A stretch of DNA of 64,000 bases from Microcella sp. Its GTDB lineage: Bacteria > Actinomycetota > Actinomycetes > Actinomycetales > Microbacteriaceae. The stretch is from assembly GCF_025808395.1 (NCBI RefSeq), contig NZ_CP075524.1, positions 682,001-746,000 on the forward strand, given 5' to 3'. The notes below the pieces were generated by a model. That model did no database searches. It worked only from the letters and a program-made list of their open reading frames with translations, and had not been told where the DNA came from. Positions 9,553 to 18,355 of this stretch are shown piece by piece (position 1 is the stretch's first letter; every line of letters begins with the position of its first letter). A program made the position numbers and the translations under genes.

Positions 9553-9588
9553 TCTACGTTTGACCACACGACAGCACCACCGCTTCTC

Positions 9589-9622
9589 CCACCACCTCTA
9601 CCACCACCTCTACCACCACCCA
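9589..9622 (+). repeat. 12-bp tandem repeat in the gap leader
   Basis: Two exact copies of CCACCACCTCTA (9589-9600 and 9601-9612) are followed by a partial third copy. They lie between the sodA terminator and the gap ribosome-binding site (CAGGAG at about 9650). The tract is very C-rich and G-poor on the plus strand. Confidence 0.8.
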
Positions 9623-9659
9623 ATGGCGCCCTCGGCGTCTGAGCTACAGGAGTTCACTC

Positions 9660-10670
9660 GTGAGCGTGAAAGTCGGCATCAACGGATTCGGCCGCATCGG
9701 CCGCAACTACTTGCGGGCGGCTCTCGCCCAGGGCAGCGACATCGAGATCGTGGCAGTCAACGACCTCACCGACAACGCCGCTCTGGCGCACCTGCTGAAG
9801 TACGACTCGGTCGGGGGAGTGCTCGCCCACGACGTCTCGCACGATGGCGATTCGATCACGGTCGGAGACCACCGCATCCGCGTCTTCGCCGAGCGCGACC
9901 CCGCTGCTCTGCCCTGGGGCGAGCTCGGTGTCGACATCGTCATCGAGTCGACCGGTCACTTCACCAAGGCAGACGATGCCAAGAAGCACATCGCCGGCGG
10001 CGCGAAGAAGGTGCTCATCTCGGCTCCTGCGACCGACGACGACGCGACGATCGTCATGGGCGTCAACGAAGAGACCTACGACCCGGCCACCGACGTCATC
10101 ATCTCGAACGCCTCGTGCACGACCAACTGCCTCGCGCCGCTCGCGAAGGTCTTCAACGACTCGTTCGGCATCGAGCGCGGCTTCATGATGACCACGCACG
10201 CGTACACCGCAGACCAGAACCTGCAAGACGGCCCGCACCGCGACCTTCGTCGCGCCCGCGGTGCCGCGATCAACATCGTTCCCGCCTCCACCGGTGCGGC
10301 GAAGGCCATCGGTCTCGTGCTGCCCGAGTTGCAGGGAAAGCTCAGTGGTTCGTCATACCGCGTGCCGGTGCCGACGGGATCGATCGTCGACCTAACGATC
10401 ATCACCCCGGCCGAGGGCCTCACCGTCGAGAAGATCAACGCCGCATACAAGGCCGCTGCGAGCGAGGGTCGTCTCAAGGGCTACCTGCAGTACACCGAAG
10501 ACCCCATCGTGTCGAGCGACATTCAGCAGAACCCGCACTCGTCGATCTTCGACGCCGAGCTCACGACCGTGAGCGGCAACCTCGTCAAGGTGTCGGCGTG
10601 GTACGACAACGAGTGGGGCTACTCGAGCCGCCTCGTGGACCTCACCGAGTACGTCGGCGCGCGACTCTAG
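9660..10670 (+). CDS. gap: Glyceraldehyde-3-phosphate dehydrogenase, type I
   Basis: GAPDH oxidises glyceraldehyde 3-phosphate to 1,3-bisphosphoglycerate with NAD in glycolysis. The 336 residues carry the Rossmann start KVGINGFGRIGRN and the catalytic cysteine in SNASCTTNCLAP near residue 155. AYTADQNLQDGPH and the C-terminal WYDNEWGYSSRLVDL are also present. The GTG start follows CAGGAG. It opens the gap-pgk-tpiA run, typical of actinobacteria. Confidence 0.97.
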   Translation: MSVKVGINGFGRIGRNYLRAALAQGSDIEIVAVNDLTDNAALAHLLKYDSVGGVLAHDVSHDGDSITVGDHRIRVFAERDPAALPWGELGVDIVIESTGHFTKADDAKKHIAGGAKKVLISAPATDDDATIVMGVNEETYDPATDVIISNASCTTNCLAPLAKVFNDSFGIERGFMMTTHAYTADQNLQDGPHRDLRRARGAAINIVPASTGAAKAIGLVLPELQGKLSGSSYRVPVPTGSIVDLTIITPAEGLTVEKINAAYKAAASEGRLKGYLQYTEDPIVSSDIQQNPHSSIFDAELTTVSGNLVKVSAWYDNEWGYSSRLVDLTEYVGARL

Positions 10671-10695
10671 CCCCGAGCCGAACAGAGAGCAACCT

Positions 10696-11910
10696 GTGGC
10701 CCTTCGCACGATCGAATCGCTCGGCGACCTGAGCGCTCGGCGCATCATCGTCCGGTGCGATCTCAATGTTCCCCTGCGTGATGGCGTGGTCACCGACGAC
10801 GGGCGCATCCGCGCGTCGGTGCCCACGCTGCGACGACTCACCGATCACGGCGCCAGGGTGGTCGTCATCTCTCACCTCGGCAGGCCGGAGGGCGCTCCTG
10901 ACGCGCGCTACAGCCTGCGCCCCGTCGCAGAACGACTCGGCGAGCTGCTGGGTGCTCCCGTGCGCTTCGCGGCCGACACCGTCGGCGACGCAGCGGCGGA
11001 TGCCGTGGCCGGCCTCGCCGACGGAGAGGTGGCTGTTCTCGAGAACCTTCGCTTCAACCCCGGCGAGACCTCGACGTCAGCTGACGACCGGGCGGCGTTC
11101 GCGGCTGAACTCGCCCGATTCGCCGACGTGATGGTGTCAGACGGCTTCGGAGTCGTGCACCGCAAGCAGGCGAGCGTCTACGAGCTCGCCCAGGCGCTGC
11201 CGAGTGCCGCAGGGCTCTTGATCGAGGCCGAGACCGACGTGCTCGACCGGCTCACCGAGCGGCCCGAGCGACCGTACACGGTCGTGCTCGGCGGGTCGAA
11301 GGTGTCAGACAAGCTCGGCGTCATCGCGCACCTGCTGCCGCGCGTCGATCGACTTCTCATCGGCGGAGGCATGCTCTTCACCTTTCTCGCGGCTCTCGGC
11401 CACCGCGTCGGAGCGAGCCTGCTCGAGGCAGACCAGCTCGACACGGTGCGCAGCTACCTCGCCGACGCCGAGCAGCGAGGGGTGCAGATCGAGCTGCCCA
11501 CCGACGTGCTCGTGGCAGAGAGCTTCGCCGCGGATGCCCCGTTCACCGTGCAGTCGGCAGATGACATCGAGGGCGGCCCGGTCGGAGCATCCGGAATCGG
11601 TCTCGATATCGGCCCAGCCACGGCGGCGCGCTTCGCCGAGCTCGTCGCCTCGTCGACCACGGTGTTCTGGAACGGGCCGATGGGCGTCTTCGAGTTCGCG
11701 AACTTCGCCGGCGGCACGAAGTCGGTGGCAGAGGCACTCACTCGCGTGAGCGGGCTCGGCGTGGTCGGCGGCGGCGACTCGGCGGCCGCCGTGCGCGCTC
11801 TCGGGTTCGCAGATGACGACTTCGGCCACGTCTCGACGGGCGGCGGCGCCAGCCTCGAGTTTCTCGAGGGCAAGAAGCTTCCCGGACTGGAGGTACTCGG
11901 ATGGCAGTGA
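10696..11910 (+). CDS. pgk: Phosphoglycerate kinase
   Basis: PGK transfers the acyl phosphate of 1,3-bisphosphoglycerate to ADP. The 404-residue protein shows the signature RRIIVRCDLNVPLRDG at the N terminus, substrate-binding ISHLGRPEG and ENLRF, and VLGGSKVSDKLGVI. The C-terminal nucleotide-binding stretch is VGGGDSAAAV...FGHVSTGGGASLEFLEG. It starts at a GTG 25 bp after gap and its last 10 bases overlap the start of tpiA, so the two are translationally coupled. Confidence 0.97.
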   Translation: MALRTIESLGDLSARRIIVRCDLNVPLRDGVVTDDGRIRASVPTLRRLTDHGARVVVISHLGRPEGAPDARYSLRPVAERLGELLGAPVRFAADTVGDAAADAVAGLADGEVAVLENLRFNPGETSTSADDRAAFAAELARFADVMVSDGFGVVHRKQASVYELAQALPSAAGLLIEAETDVLDRLTERPERPYTVVLGGSKVSDKLGVIAHLLPRVDRLLIGGGMLFTFLAALGHRVGASLLEADQLDTVRSYLADAEQRGVQIELPTDVLVAESFAADAPFTVQSADDIEGGPVGASGIGLDIGPATAARFAELVASSTTVFWNGPMGVFEFANFAGGTKSVAEALTRVSGLGVVGGGDSAAAVRALGFADDDFGHVSTGGGASLEFLEGKKLPGLEVLGWQ

Positions 11911-12692
11911 CACGTGTTCCGCTCATCGCGGGCAACTGGAAGATGAATCTCGACCACCTGCAGTCGATCGCGTTCGTGCAGAAGCTCGCGTGGAGCCTGC
12001 GCGACGCGAAGCACGATTATGCGGCCACCGAAGTGGCGGTGTTTCCTCCGTACACCGACCTGCGCAGCGTGCAGACCCTCGTGTCGGCCGACAAGCTCGA
12101 GCTGCGCTACGGCGCTCAAGACCTCTCGCAGCACGACTCCGGCGCATACACGGGCGAGATCTCGGGTGCCTTCCTGAAGGCTCTCGACTGCCGCTACGTC
12201 ATCATCGGGCACTCTGAGCGTCGGCAGTACCACTCAGAATCTGACGACGTCGTCGCCAGCAAGACCGTCGCGGCTCTTCGCCACGGCCTCGTACCCGTGG
12301 TGTGCGTCGGCGAGACGGCCGACGACCTCGAGAAGCACGGGCCGTCGGCGGTGCCGGTCGCACAGCTCGCCGTGGTGCTGGGGCAGATCGCTGCCGACGC
12401 TGACATCGTGGTCGCCTATGAGCCTGTCTGGGCGATCGGGTCTGGCCAGGCGGCGACTCCCGAGCAGGCGCAGCAGGTCTGCGCAGCTCTGCGCGAGAGC
12501 ATTGCCGCGGCGCTCGGTGACGAGATCGCCCAGCGCACGCGCATTCTGTATGGCGGTTCAGTGAAGGCCGCGAACATCGCGGGATTCATGAAGCACCGCG
12601 ATGTCGACGGCGCGCTCGTCGGCGGAGCGAGCCTCGATGTGGACGAGTTCTCGGCGATCATTCGCTTTCGTCAGCACGTCGGCACCGTCTGA
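11901..12692 (+). CDS. tpiA: Triosephosphate isomerase
   Basis: TIM interconverts dihydroxyacetone phosphate and glyceraldehyde 3-phosphate. In its 263 residues the N-terminal AGNWKMN carries the active-site Asn and Lys. IIGHSERRQ carries the catalytic His and VVAYEPVWAIGSG the catalytic Glu, while ILYGGSVKAANI forms the phosphate-binding loop. The ATG lies inside the 3' end of pgk, with GGAGG about 10 bp upstream. Confidence 0.97.
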   Translation: MAVTRVPLIAGNWKMNLDHLQSIAFVQKLAWSLRDAKHDYAATEVAVFPPYTDLRSVQTLVSADKLELRYGAQDLSQHDSGAYTGEISGAFLKALDCRYVIIGHSERRQYHSESDDVVASKTVAALRHGLVPVVCVGETADDLEKHGPSAVPVAQLAVVLGQIAADADIVVAYEPVWAIGSGQAATPEQAQQVCAALRESIAAALGDEIAQRTRILYGGSVKAANIAGFMKHRDVDGALVGGASLDVDEFSAIIRFRQHVGTV

Positions 12693-12715
12693 CACCCGCC
12701 CCGCCCTGCGTCCGG

Positions 12716-12721
12716 TAGGGT
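12716..12721 (+). promoter_or_regulatory. -10 element upstream of secG
   Basis: TAGGGT lies 36 bp before the secG GTG, in the 65-bp gap after tpiA. It suggests that secG-rbpA can be transcribed separately from the glycolytic genes. A GAGAGG ribosome-binding site follows. Confidence 0.4.
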
Positions 12722-12757
12722 AGGAGACTGTCCGAAACACCCGAGAGGTCGCCATTC

Positions 12758-13006
12758 GTGGAAATTCTTCAGGTCGTGCTCCAGGTCATCCTGGGCATCA
12801 CGAGCCTTCTGCTCACGCTGATGATCCTGTTGCACCGCGGTCGCGGTGGCGGGCTCTCTGACATGTTCGGCGGCGGTGTGACCTCGAACCTCGGCGCCTC
12901 AGGCGTCGCCGAGCGCAACCTCAACCGCATCACGATCATTCTCGCCCTCGTCTGGGTCAGCGCGATCGTCGTACTCGGCCTCATCACGCGCTTCGACGCG
13001 GCCTAA
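12758..13006 (+). CDS. secG: Preprotein translocase subunit SecG
   Basis: SecG is the small non-essential subunit of the SecYEG channel in the cytoplasmic membrane. The 82 residues have two hydrophobic segments (about 3-23 and 55-77) joined by the Gly-rich conserved loop HRGRGGGLSDMFGGG. That is the standard SecG layout and length. Its position after tpiA is conserved in actinobacteria. GTG start. Confidence 0.93.
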   Translation: MEILQVVLQVILGITSLLLTLMILLHRGRGGGLSDMFGGGVTSNLGASGVAERNLNRITIILALVWVSAIVVLGLITRFDAA

Positions 13007-13018
13007 GGGAGCACCAGC

Positions 13019-13375
13019 ATGGTTTCAGGCGGCAGCGCCATCCGCGGTTCACGCGTCGGCTCGGGCCCGATGGGCGAGCAAGATCGCGGCATTCACGCCG
13101 ATCGCATCGCGATCTCATACTGGGATGCTCTCGGCAATGAGACGGTGCGGTACTTCGCGGCGAACCTGCCCGATGACGAAGTGCCCGACGTGATCGACTC
13201 GCCGACCTCGGGCCTGCCCGCGGGCCGCGATCGCGACAACCCGCCGCAGGTCGCGAAGAACGAGCCGTACAAGACCCACTTGGCCTACGTGAAAGAGCGC
13301 CGCACAGAAGAAGAGGCGACGCAGATTCTCGACGAGGCGCTGCTGAAGCTGCGTCAGCGCCGCGGCACCGCCTGA
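13019..13375 (+). CDS. rbpA: RNA polymerase-binding protein RbpA
   Basis: RbpA is an actinobacterial protein that binds RNA polymerase together with the principal sigma factor and stabilises the open complex. The 118-residue sequence matches the family: N-terminal tail with SGGSAIRGSRVGSGPMGE, a core domain with ISYWDALGNET, and the C-terminal sigma-interacting segment PYKTHLAYVKERRTEEEA. It lies 12 bp after secG. Its presence is strong evidence for an actinobacterial source. The gene faces pgl on the other strand with only 17 bp between the stop codons. Confidence 0.95.
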   Translation: MVSGGSAIRGSRVGSGPMGEQDRGIHADRIAISYWDALGNETVRYFAANLPDDEVPDVIDSPTSGLPAGRDRDNPPQVAKNEPYKTHLAYVKERRTEEEATQILDEALLKLRQRRGTA

Positions 13376-13392
13376 GCGGCACCGCGACGTCG

Positions 13393-14205
13393 TCATTCGG
13401 CTGAGGGGCTCCAGTCGGGCTGGTCCATGGCGCCCGTCCAGTAGTTCGTCGGGGCGATGAGCGACTCCGGCACCTCTGACGACGCGGCCTCGTCGACGAA
13501 GAAGACAGTGCGCTCGGTGCCCAGCACGCCCGCCACGGGCACATCGGCGGTCGAGGCTCCCGCAAGAGCGAGCCCCAGCGCCGGCGCCTTGTCAGCGCCC
13601 GCCAGCACCAGCCAGATGCGTTCAGATCGATTGATGAGCGGCAGCGTCAGGCTGAGTCGACCGGGAGGCGGTTTGGGCGAGTCGTGCACGGCGATGACGT
13701 CGGCCTCGGTCAGGCGGGGGCCCTCGTGCTCAGGAAAGAGCGATGCGACGTGACCATCTGGCCCGACACCGAGAAAGGTGATCGCGAAGGTCGGAAACTC
13801 TCCGTCGCCGACCGCCAGCAGCTCGTCGCGATAGCGGCGCGCCGCCTGCTCGAGATCGAGCCCCTCGTCAGCGGCCGGAAACGGGTGCACATTGGTCGAG
13901 GGAATCGTGAGGTGGTCGATGAGGGCATCGCGAGCCTGCTGATCGTTGCGGTCGGCATGGCCAGCAGCGACCCAGCGCTCGTCGCCCCACCACAGGTGAA
14001 CACGGCTCCAGTCGAGAGCGTCTCGATCGGGGTGCTTCGCCATGGCCTCGAGCACCTCGATGCCCACGCTGCCGCCGGTCAGCACGACGTGCGCGAGAGA
14101 TCGCTCGGCGAGCACCTCGGCCATTCGCGTGTAGAACCGACCTGCCGCCGAGTCTGCGAGGGCCTGTCGGTCGTCATGAACGAGCACGCTGCGGTCGTGG
14201 GTCAC
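13393..14205 (-). CDS. pgl: 6-phosphogluconolactonase
   Basis: PGL hydrolyses 6-phosphogluconolactone, the product of G6PDH, in the oxidative pentose-phosphate pathway. The 270 residues show the DevB/SOL-type blocks VVLTGGSVGIEVLEA, VHLWWGDERWV and FLGVGPDGHVASLFPEH. The start is GTG. It is the last gene of the tkt-tal-pgi-zwf-opcA-pgl operon and lies 47 bp after opcA. Confidence 0.95.
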   Translation of the reverse strand: MTHDRSVLVHDDRQALADSAAGRFYTRMAEVLAERSLAHVVLTGGSVGIEVLEAMAKHPDRDALDWSRVHLWWGDERWVAAGHADRNDQQARDALIDHLTIPSTNVHPFPAADEGLDLEQAARRYRDELLAVGDGEFPTFAITFLGVGPDGHVASLFPEHEGPRLTEADVIAVHDSPKPPPGRLSLTLPLINRSERIWLVLAGADKAPALGLALAGASTADVPVAGVLGTERTVFFVDEAASSEVPESLIAPTNYWTGAMDQPDWSPSAE

Positions 14206-14252
14206 GATGGTGGTGCCTTTCTGGTGGAGCGGGCGCGGTCGACGCGCTGGAA

Positions 14253-15179
14253 TCAGTTCGACGGCCCTGCGCCGAACCCGCTCGCGAGCACAGCGCCGAA
14301 CTCGTCGTCAGGGTCGAGCCTACGCAGTTCTTCGGCGAGGCATTCGCGCAGACCCCGGCGCGGCATCGAGAGCTCGTGCGTCGGCTGACCTGGCTGCTGC
14401 AGCGTCGCGACGCCGCTTCGGGTGCGTTCCAGCCTGATCTCGCCGCTTGCGCGGTGCAGAATCACCCGGTGGATGCCCGACGAGGGGTTTCCGTCGTCGA
14501 CATCGACCTCGACCGGCACCGACAGCCGCAGCCCGAGCCAGGCTGCGAGCAGCGCAGTCGACGGACTGTCGGGAGCACCCGACACCTGCACGCGAGTGAT
14601 CTGCTCGTACGGCGGCTGGTCGAGCGCGGCAGCCAGCTGGGCACGCCAGAGGGTCAGTCTCGTCCAGGCGAAGTCGGTGTCTCCGGGTCGATAGCCTGCG
14701 GCGATGCGCTCGAGGGTCTCTCGAGGGTCGCGAGTCGCCGCCGAGTCGGTGATGCGGCGCTGCGCCAACCGACCGAGCGGCGTCTCGCACACGGCATCAG
14801 GGCATTCGCCGGGCCACCACGTGACGACGGGAGCATCGGGCAGCAGCAGGCCGGTGACGAGACCTCGCAGGTCGCTCGCCGTGTCGCCATGAGCCCGCAA
14901 GACGATGACCTCGCTGGCGCCCGCATCGCCGCCGACGCGGATCTCGGCGTCGAGCCGTGCCGCGGCGGCGGCACTATCGGTCGAGACGACGATGATGCGC
15001 ATCGGGTGCTCGCGCGAGGCCTCGTTCGCGGCGGCGATGACGTCTTCTTCTTCGCCGATGATGCTCGAGATGATGAGGGTGAGCACGCGCCCGAGGGCGA
15101 CTGCTCCGGCTTCGTCACGAATACGCACGAGGGTCTTCGAGACCTGGCTCGCCGTCGTGTCGGGCAGATCGATGATCAC
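14253..15179 (-). CDS. opcA: Glucose-6-phosphate dehydrogenase assembly protein OpcA
   Basis: OpcA is the allosteric partner of G6PDH known from cyanobacteria and actinobacteria. The 308 residues begin MIIDLPDTTASQVSKTL and include PDAPVVTWWPGECP, a recognisable family block. The GTG start overlaps the zwf stop as GTGA, so translation is coupled, as expected for two proteins acting on the same enzyme. No catalytic residues are expected. Confidence 0.92.
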   Translation of the reverse strand: MIIDLPDTTASQVSKTLVRIRDEAGAVALGRVLTLIISSIIGEEEDVIAAANEASREHPMRIIVVSTDSAAAAARLDAEIRVGGDAGASEVIVLRAHGDTASDLRGLVTGLLLPDAPVVTWWPGECPDAVCETPLGRLAQRRITDSAATRDPRETLERIAAGYRPGDTDFAWTRLTLWRAQLAAALDQPPYEQITRVQVSGAPDSPSTALLAAWLGLRLSVPVEVDVDDGNPSSGIHRVILHRASGEIRLERTRSGVATLQQPGQPTHELSMPRRGLRECLAEELRRLDPDDEFGAVLASGFGAGPSN

Positions 15180-16717
15180 GGGCGCCTCCAGACTCGTCCA
15201 TCGCGCGCGAGCAGCTCATCTGCCGAGCGCGGGCCCCAGGTGCCGGGGGAGTAGGGCTCGGGGGCGCCCCCTGCTGCCCAGAACTCTTCGATCGGGTCGA
15301 GTATCTTCCAGCTCAGCTCGACCTCTTCGTGCCGCGGAAACAGCGGAGGGTCGCCGAGCAGCACGTCGAGGATGAGGCGCTCGTATGCTTCGGGGCTCTG
15401 CTCGGTGAATGCATGCCCGTAGCCGAAGTCCATGGTGACGTCGCGCACCTGCATGCCGGCTCCCGGCACCTTCGAGCCGAACCTGATCGTGACCCCTTCA
15501 TCGGGCTGCACTCTGATCACGAGCGCGTTCTGGCCCAGCGCCGAGGTCTGCGCCTCGGCGAAGAGATACTGCGGAGCGCGCTTGAAGACGACGGCGATCT
15601 CGGTGACCCGACGGCCCAGCCGTTTGCCCGCACGCAGGTAGAACGGCACTCCCGCCCATCGCCGAGTGCCGATATCGAGCCTCATGGCCGCGTAGGTCTC
15701 GGTCACCGATCGGGGGTTCATGCCCTCCTCTTCGAGAAAGCCCGGAACCCACTCGCCCCCTTGCCACCCGCTCACGTACTGCCCACGGGCGGTGCCGGTC
15801 GAGAGGTCGCGCGGCAGGCGCACCGCCGACAGCACCTTCTCCTTCTCGGCCCGCAGATCGGCCGCATCGAACGACACCGGCTCTTCCATCGCAGTCAGGG
15901 CGAGCAGTTGCAGCAGGTGATTCTGAATGACGTCGCGGGCAGCGCCGATGCCGTCGTAGTAGCCCGCCCGGCCCCCGACGCCGATGTCTTCGGCCATCGT
16001 GATCTGCACGTGGTCGACGTAGTTCGCGTTCCAGAGCGGCTCATAGAGCATGTTGGCGAAGCGCAGCGCGAGAATGTTCTGCACCGTCTCTTTGCCGAGG
16101 TAGTGGTCGATGCGAAACACCGAGTCGGCCGGAAACACCGACTCGACCACATCGTTGAGCTCTCGAGCCGTCTGCAGATCGCTGCCGAACGGCTTCTCGA
16201 TGACGACGCGCCGCCACACGCCCGGCGTCGCCTCGGCGAGCCCGCTGCGACGCAGCTGCTCGGTGACGAGCGGAAACGACTTCGGCGGAATCGACAGGTA
16301 GAAGGCGTGGTTGCCCATCGTGCCGCGTTCACGGTCGAGCTCGGCGAGCGTCTGCGAAAGACGCTCGAAGGCGTCGTCGTCGTCGAAGTCTCCTGAGACG
16401 AAGCGGATGCCCGCCGCCAGTTGGCGCCAGACCTCTTCATCGAACGGCGTGCGCGAATACTGCTTCACGGCATCATGCACGACCTGCTCGAAGTCTTGCG
16501 TCTGCCAGTCGCGGCGGGCGAAGCCGACGAGTCCGAAACCGGGCGGCAGCAGACCGCGGTTCGCGAGGTCGTACACCGCGGGCATGAGCTTCTTGCGCGA
16601 GAGGTCGCCCGTCACGCCGAAGATGATGAGCCCGCTCGGGCCCGCGATGCGGTTCAGGCGTCGATCATCGGGGGAGCGCAGCGGATTCGTATCGCGGTCG
16701 ATAGCGGCCGGAGCCAT
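15176..16717 (-). CDS. zwf: Glucose-6-phosphate 1-dehydrogenase
   Basis: G6PDH oxidises glucose 6-phosphate with NADP, the entry step of the oxidative pentose-phosphate pathway. The 513-residue protein shows the coenzyme motif GVTGDLSRKKLMP near residue 34 and the active-site signature RIDHYLGKE around residue 200. The C-terminal block RLILDVLLGDPPLFPR also fits. The gene lies 42 bp after pgi and overlaps opcA by 4 nt. Confidence 0.97.
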   Translation of the reverse strand: MAPAAIDRDTNPLRSPDDRRLNRIAGPSGLIIFGVTGDLSRKKLMPAVYDLANRGLLPPGFGLVGFARRDWQTQDFEQVVHDAVKQYSRTPFDEEVWRQLAAGIRFVSGDFDDDDAFERLSQTLAELDRERGTMGNHAFYLSIPPKSFPLVTEQLRRSGLAEATPGVWRRVVIEKPFGSDLQTARELNDVVESVFPADSVFRIDHYLGKETVQNILALRFANMLYEPLWNANYVDHVQITMAEDIGVGGRAGYYDGIGAARDVIQNHLLQLLALTAMEEPVSFDAADLRAEKEKVLSAVRLPRDLSTGTARGQYVSGWQGGEWVPGFLEEEGMNPRSVTETYAAMRLDIGTRRWAGVPFYLRAGKRLGRRVTEIAVVFKRAPQYLFAEAQTSALGQNALVIRVQPDEGVTIRFGSKVPGAGMQVRDVTMDFGYGHAFTEQSPEAYERLILDVLLGDPPLFPRHEEVELSWKILDPIEEFWAAGGAPEPYSPGTWGPRSADELLARDGRVWRRP

Positions 16718-16759
16718 TGTTCTCCTCGAAGGGCCGAGCGGATCAGGGCGAGTCGGTGG

Positions 16760-18355
16760 TCACGACAGGGCGTCGAGCAGCACCGGCAGGTGGGCTTCGT
16801 CGCTGACGCGCAGCGTGAGCACGGGGGCTCCGTGCTCACCGAGCACGACGGCGTCGCCCGCGGCCTGCGCCGCGATGAGCTCACCGTAGGTGAAGGGCCG
16901 GTCGGGAATCGACAGGTCATCGCCGATCGCGCCGGTGATCTGCAGAAACGCGCCGTGGGCGGGGCCGCCCTTGTGGTACTGGCCCGTCGAGTGCAAGAAG
17001 CGGGGGCCCCAGCCGAAGGTCACGGGGCGACCGCTGCGTGCGGCCAGCCGGTGGCGCAGCACTTCGAGCTCGGGGTGGGCAAGTCTGTCGAGGTAGACCT
17101 GCACGGCGATGTAGCCGTCGCCGGGCACGCTCGCCACGAAGCGCTCGATGGCCGCGGCGACCGTCGTCGAATCTGCGAGCAGGTCGGCAGCACCGACCAC
17201 CTCGACTCCGCGGTCGACGAAGGCGGGCGCCACGGGCTCGGGGCGAGCATCCAGCAATCCTCGAGCGGCCACCTTCGCCGACTCGACGTCGGGCTGGTCG
17301 AAGGGGTTGATGCCGAGCAGCATGCCGGCCACGACGGTGGCGTACTCCCACGTCATGATCATCGCGCCCAGCGTGCCCGAGAGCTCGATCTCGTCGTCGA
17401 GCACCTCGCGGGTGGCCCGCAGGTCGGCGACGAGGCGCACCACCTGCACGTCGTCGGCGCGCACATCGAGCTCAGGAGCATCGGGGCCGACCACGACCGG
17501 CAGCACGCCCGTGCCGTTCTTGCCGGTCGACTCGGCGACGAGCTGCTCGATCCAGTCGCCGAGCCCGACGATGTGCGTGCCGTCGGCGACGATCACGAGC
17601 TTGTCGCGACGGGGAGCGGTGCCGGCGATGGCGGCGCCCAGCATGAGGCCCGGGTTCGAGGCCTTGTCGACGGCGAGCGGCAGCGATGCCGCTTCTGCTT
17701 CATCGAGCAGTGCATCGAGATCGACACCCGCGAGGCCCGAGGGCACGAGGCCGAACGCCGTGAGGGCGGAATAGCGACCGCCCACGGTGGGGTCGGCGGT
17801 GAACACGCGATAGCCGGCCGCGGTCGACGCCTGCTCGAGCGGCGACCCTGGGTCGGTCACGATGATGATGCGCTCGGCGGGGTCGATGCCGGCGTCGCGG
17901 AAGGCGGCTTCGAAGCTTCGCTTCTGGCTGTCGGTCTCGATCGTCGACCCCGACTTCGACGAGACGACGACGGCGGTGTGGCCGAGGTGCTCAGAGAGCG
18001 CTGATCGCACCTGGTTCGGCTCGGTCGAGTCGAGCACGACGAGGTCGACCCCCGCGGTGCGCGTGATGACCTCGGGCGCGAGCGATGAGCCTCCCATGCC
18101 GCACAGCACGATGCGCGTCACTCCGCGCTCGGCGAGCTGCTGCCGCAGCTCGGCGATCTCGGCGACGAGCGGGCGCGAGACCGACACAGCTTGCGTCCAT
18201 CCGAGGCGGATGCTCGCCTCGGGTTCGGCCTCGGGGCCCCACAGGCTGGCGTCGCCCGCCGTGATGCGGCTCGCGACGAGCTGCTCGACGAGCACGGGAA
18301 CGTGCGTGTCGATCGCCTGCTGCGCTGATCCGCGAGCAGCCACCGTGACGGTCAC
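16760..18355 (-). CDS. pgi: Glucose-6-phosphate isomerase
   Basis: PGI interconverts glucose 6-phosphate and fructose 6-phosphate. I set the start at the GTG at 18355, which overlaps the tal stop as GTGA. The frame stays open upstream to 19075, but that part runs through tal in another frame and is rich in Arg, so it is not real coding. The resulting 531 residues show the sugar-phosphate-binding SIS motif VVVSSKSGSTIETDSQK and the C-terminal block GWGPRFLHSTGQYHKGG. The protein resembles the actinobacterial or fused tal-pgi type of isomerase rather than the classical 550-residue enteric enzyme. Confidence 0.92.
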   Translation of the reverse strand: MTVTVAARGSAQQAIDTHVPVLVEQLVASRITAGDASLWGPEAEPEASIRLGWTQAVSVSRPLVAEIAELRQQLAERGVTRIVLCGMGGSSLAPEVITRTAGVDLVVLDSTEPNQVRSALSEHLGHTAVVVSSKSGSTIETDSQKRSFEAAFRDAGIDPAERIIIVTDPGSPLEQASTAAGYRVFTADPTVGGRYSALTAFGLVPSGLAGVDLDALLDEAEAASLPLAVDKASNPGLMLGAAIAGTAPRRDKLVIVADGTHIVGLGDWIEQLVAESTGKNGTGVLPVVVGPDAPELDVRADDVQVVRLVADLRATREVLDDEIELSGTLGAMIMTWEYATVVAGMLLGINPFDQPDVESAKVAARGLLDARPEPVAPAFVDRGVEVVGAADLLADSTTVAAAIERFVASVPGDGYIAVQVYLDRLAHPELEVLRHRLAARSGRPVTFGWGPRFLHSTGQYHKGGPAHGAFLQITGAIGDDLSIPDRPFTYGELIAAQAAGDAVVLGEHGAPVLTLRVSDEAHLPVLLDALS

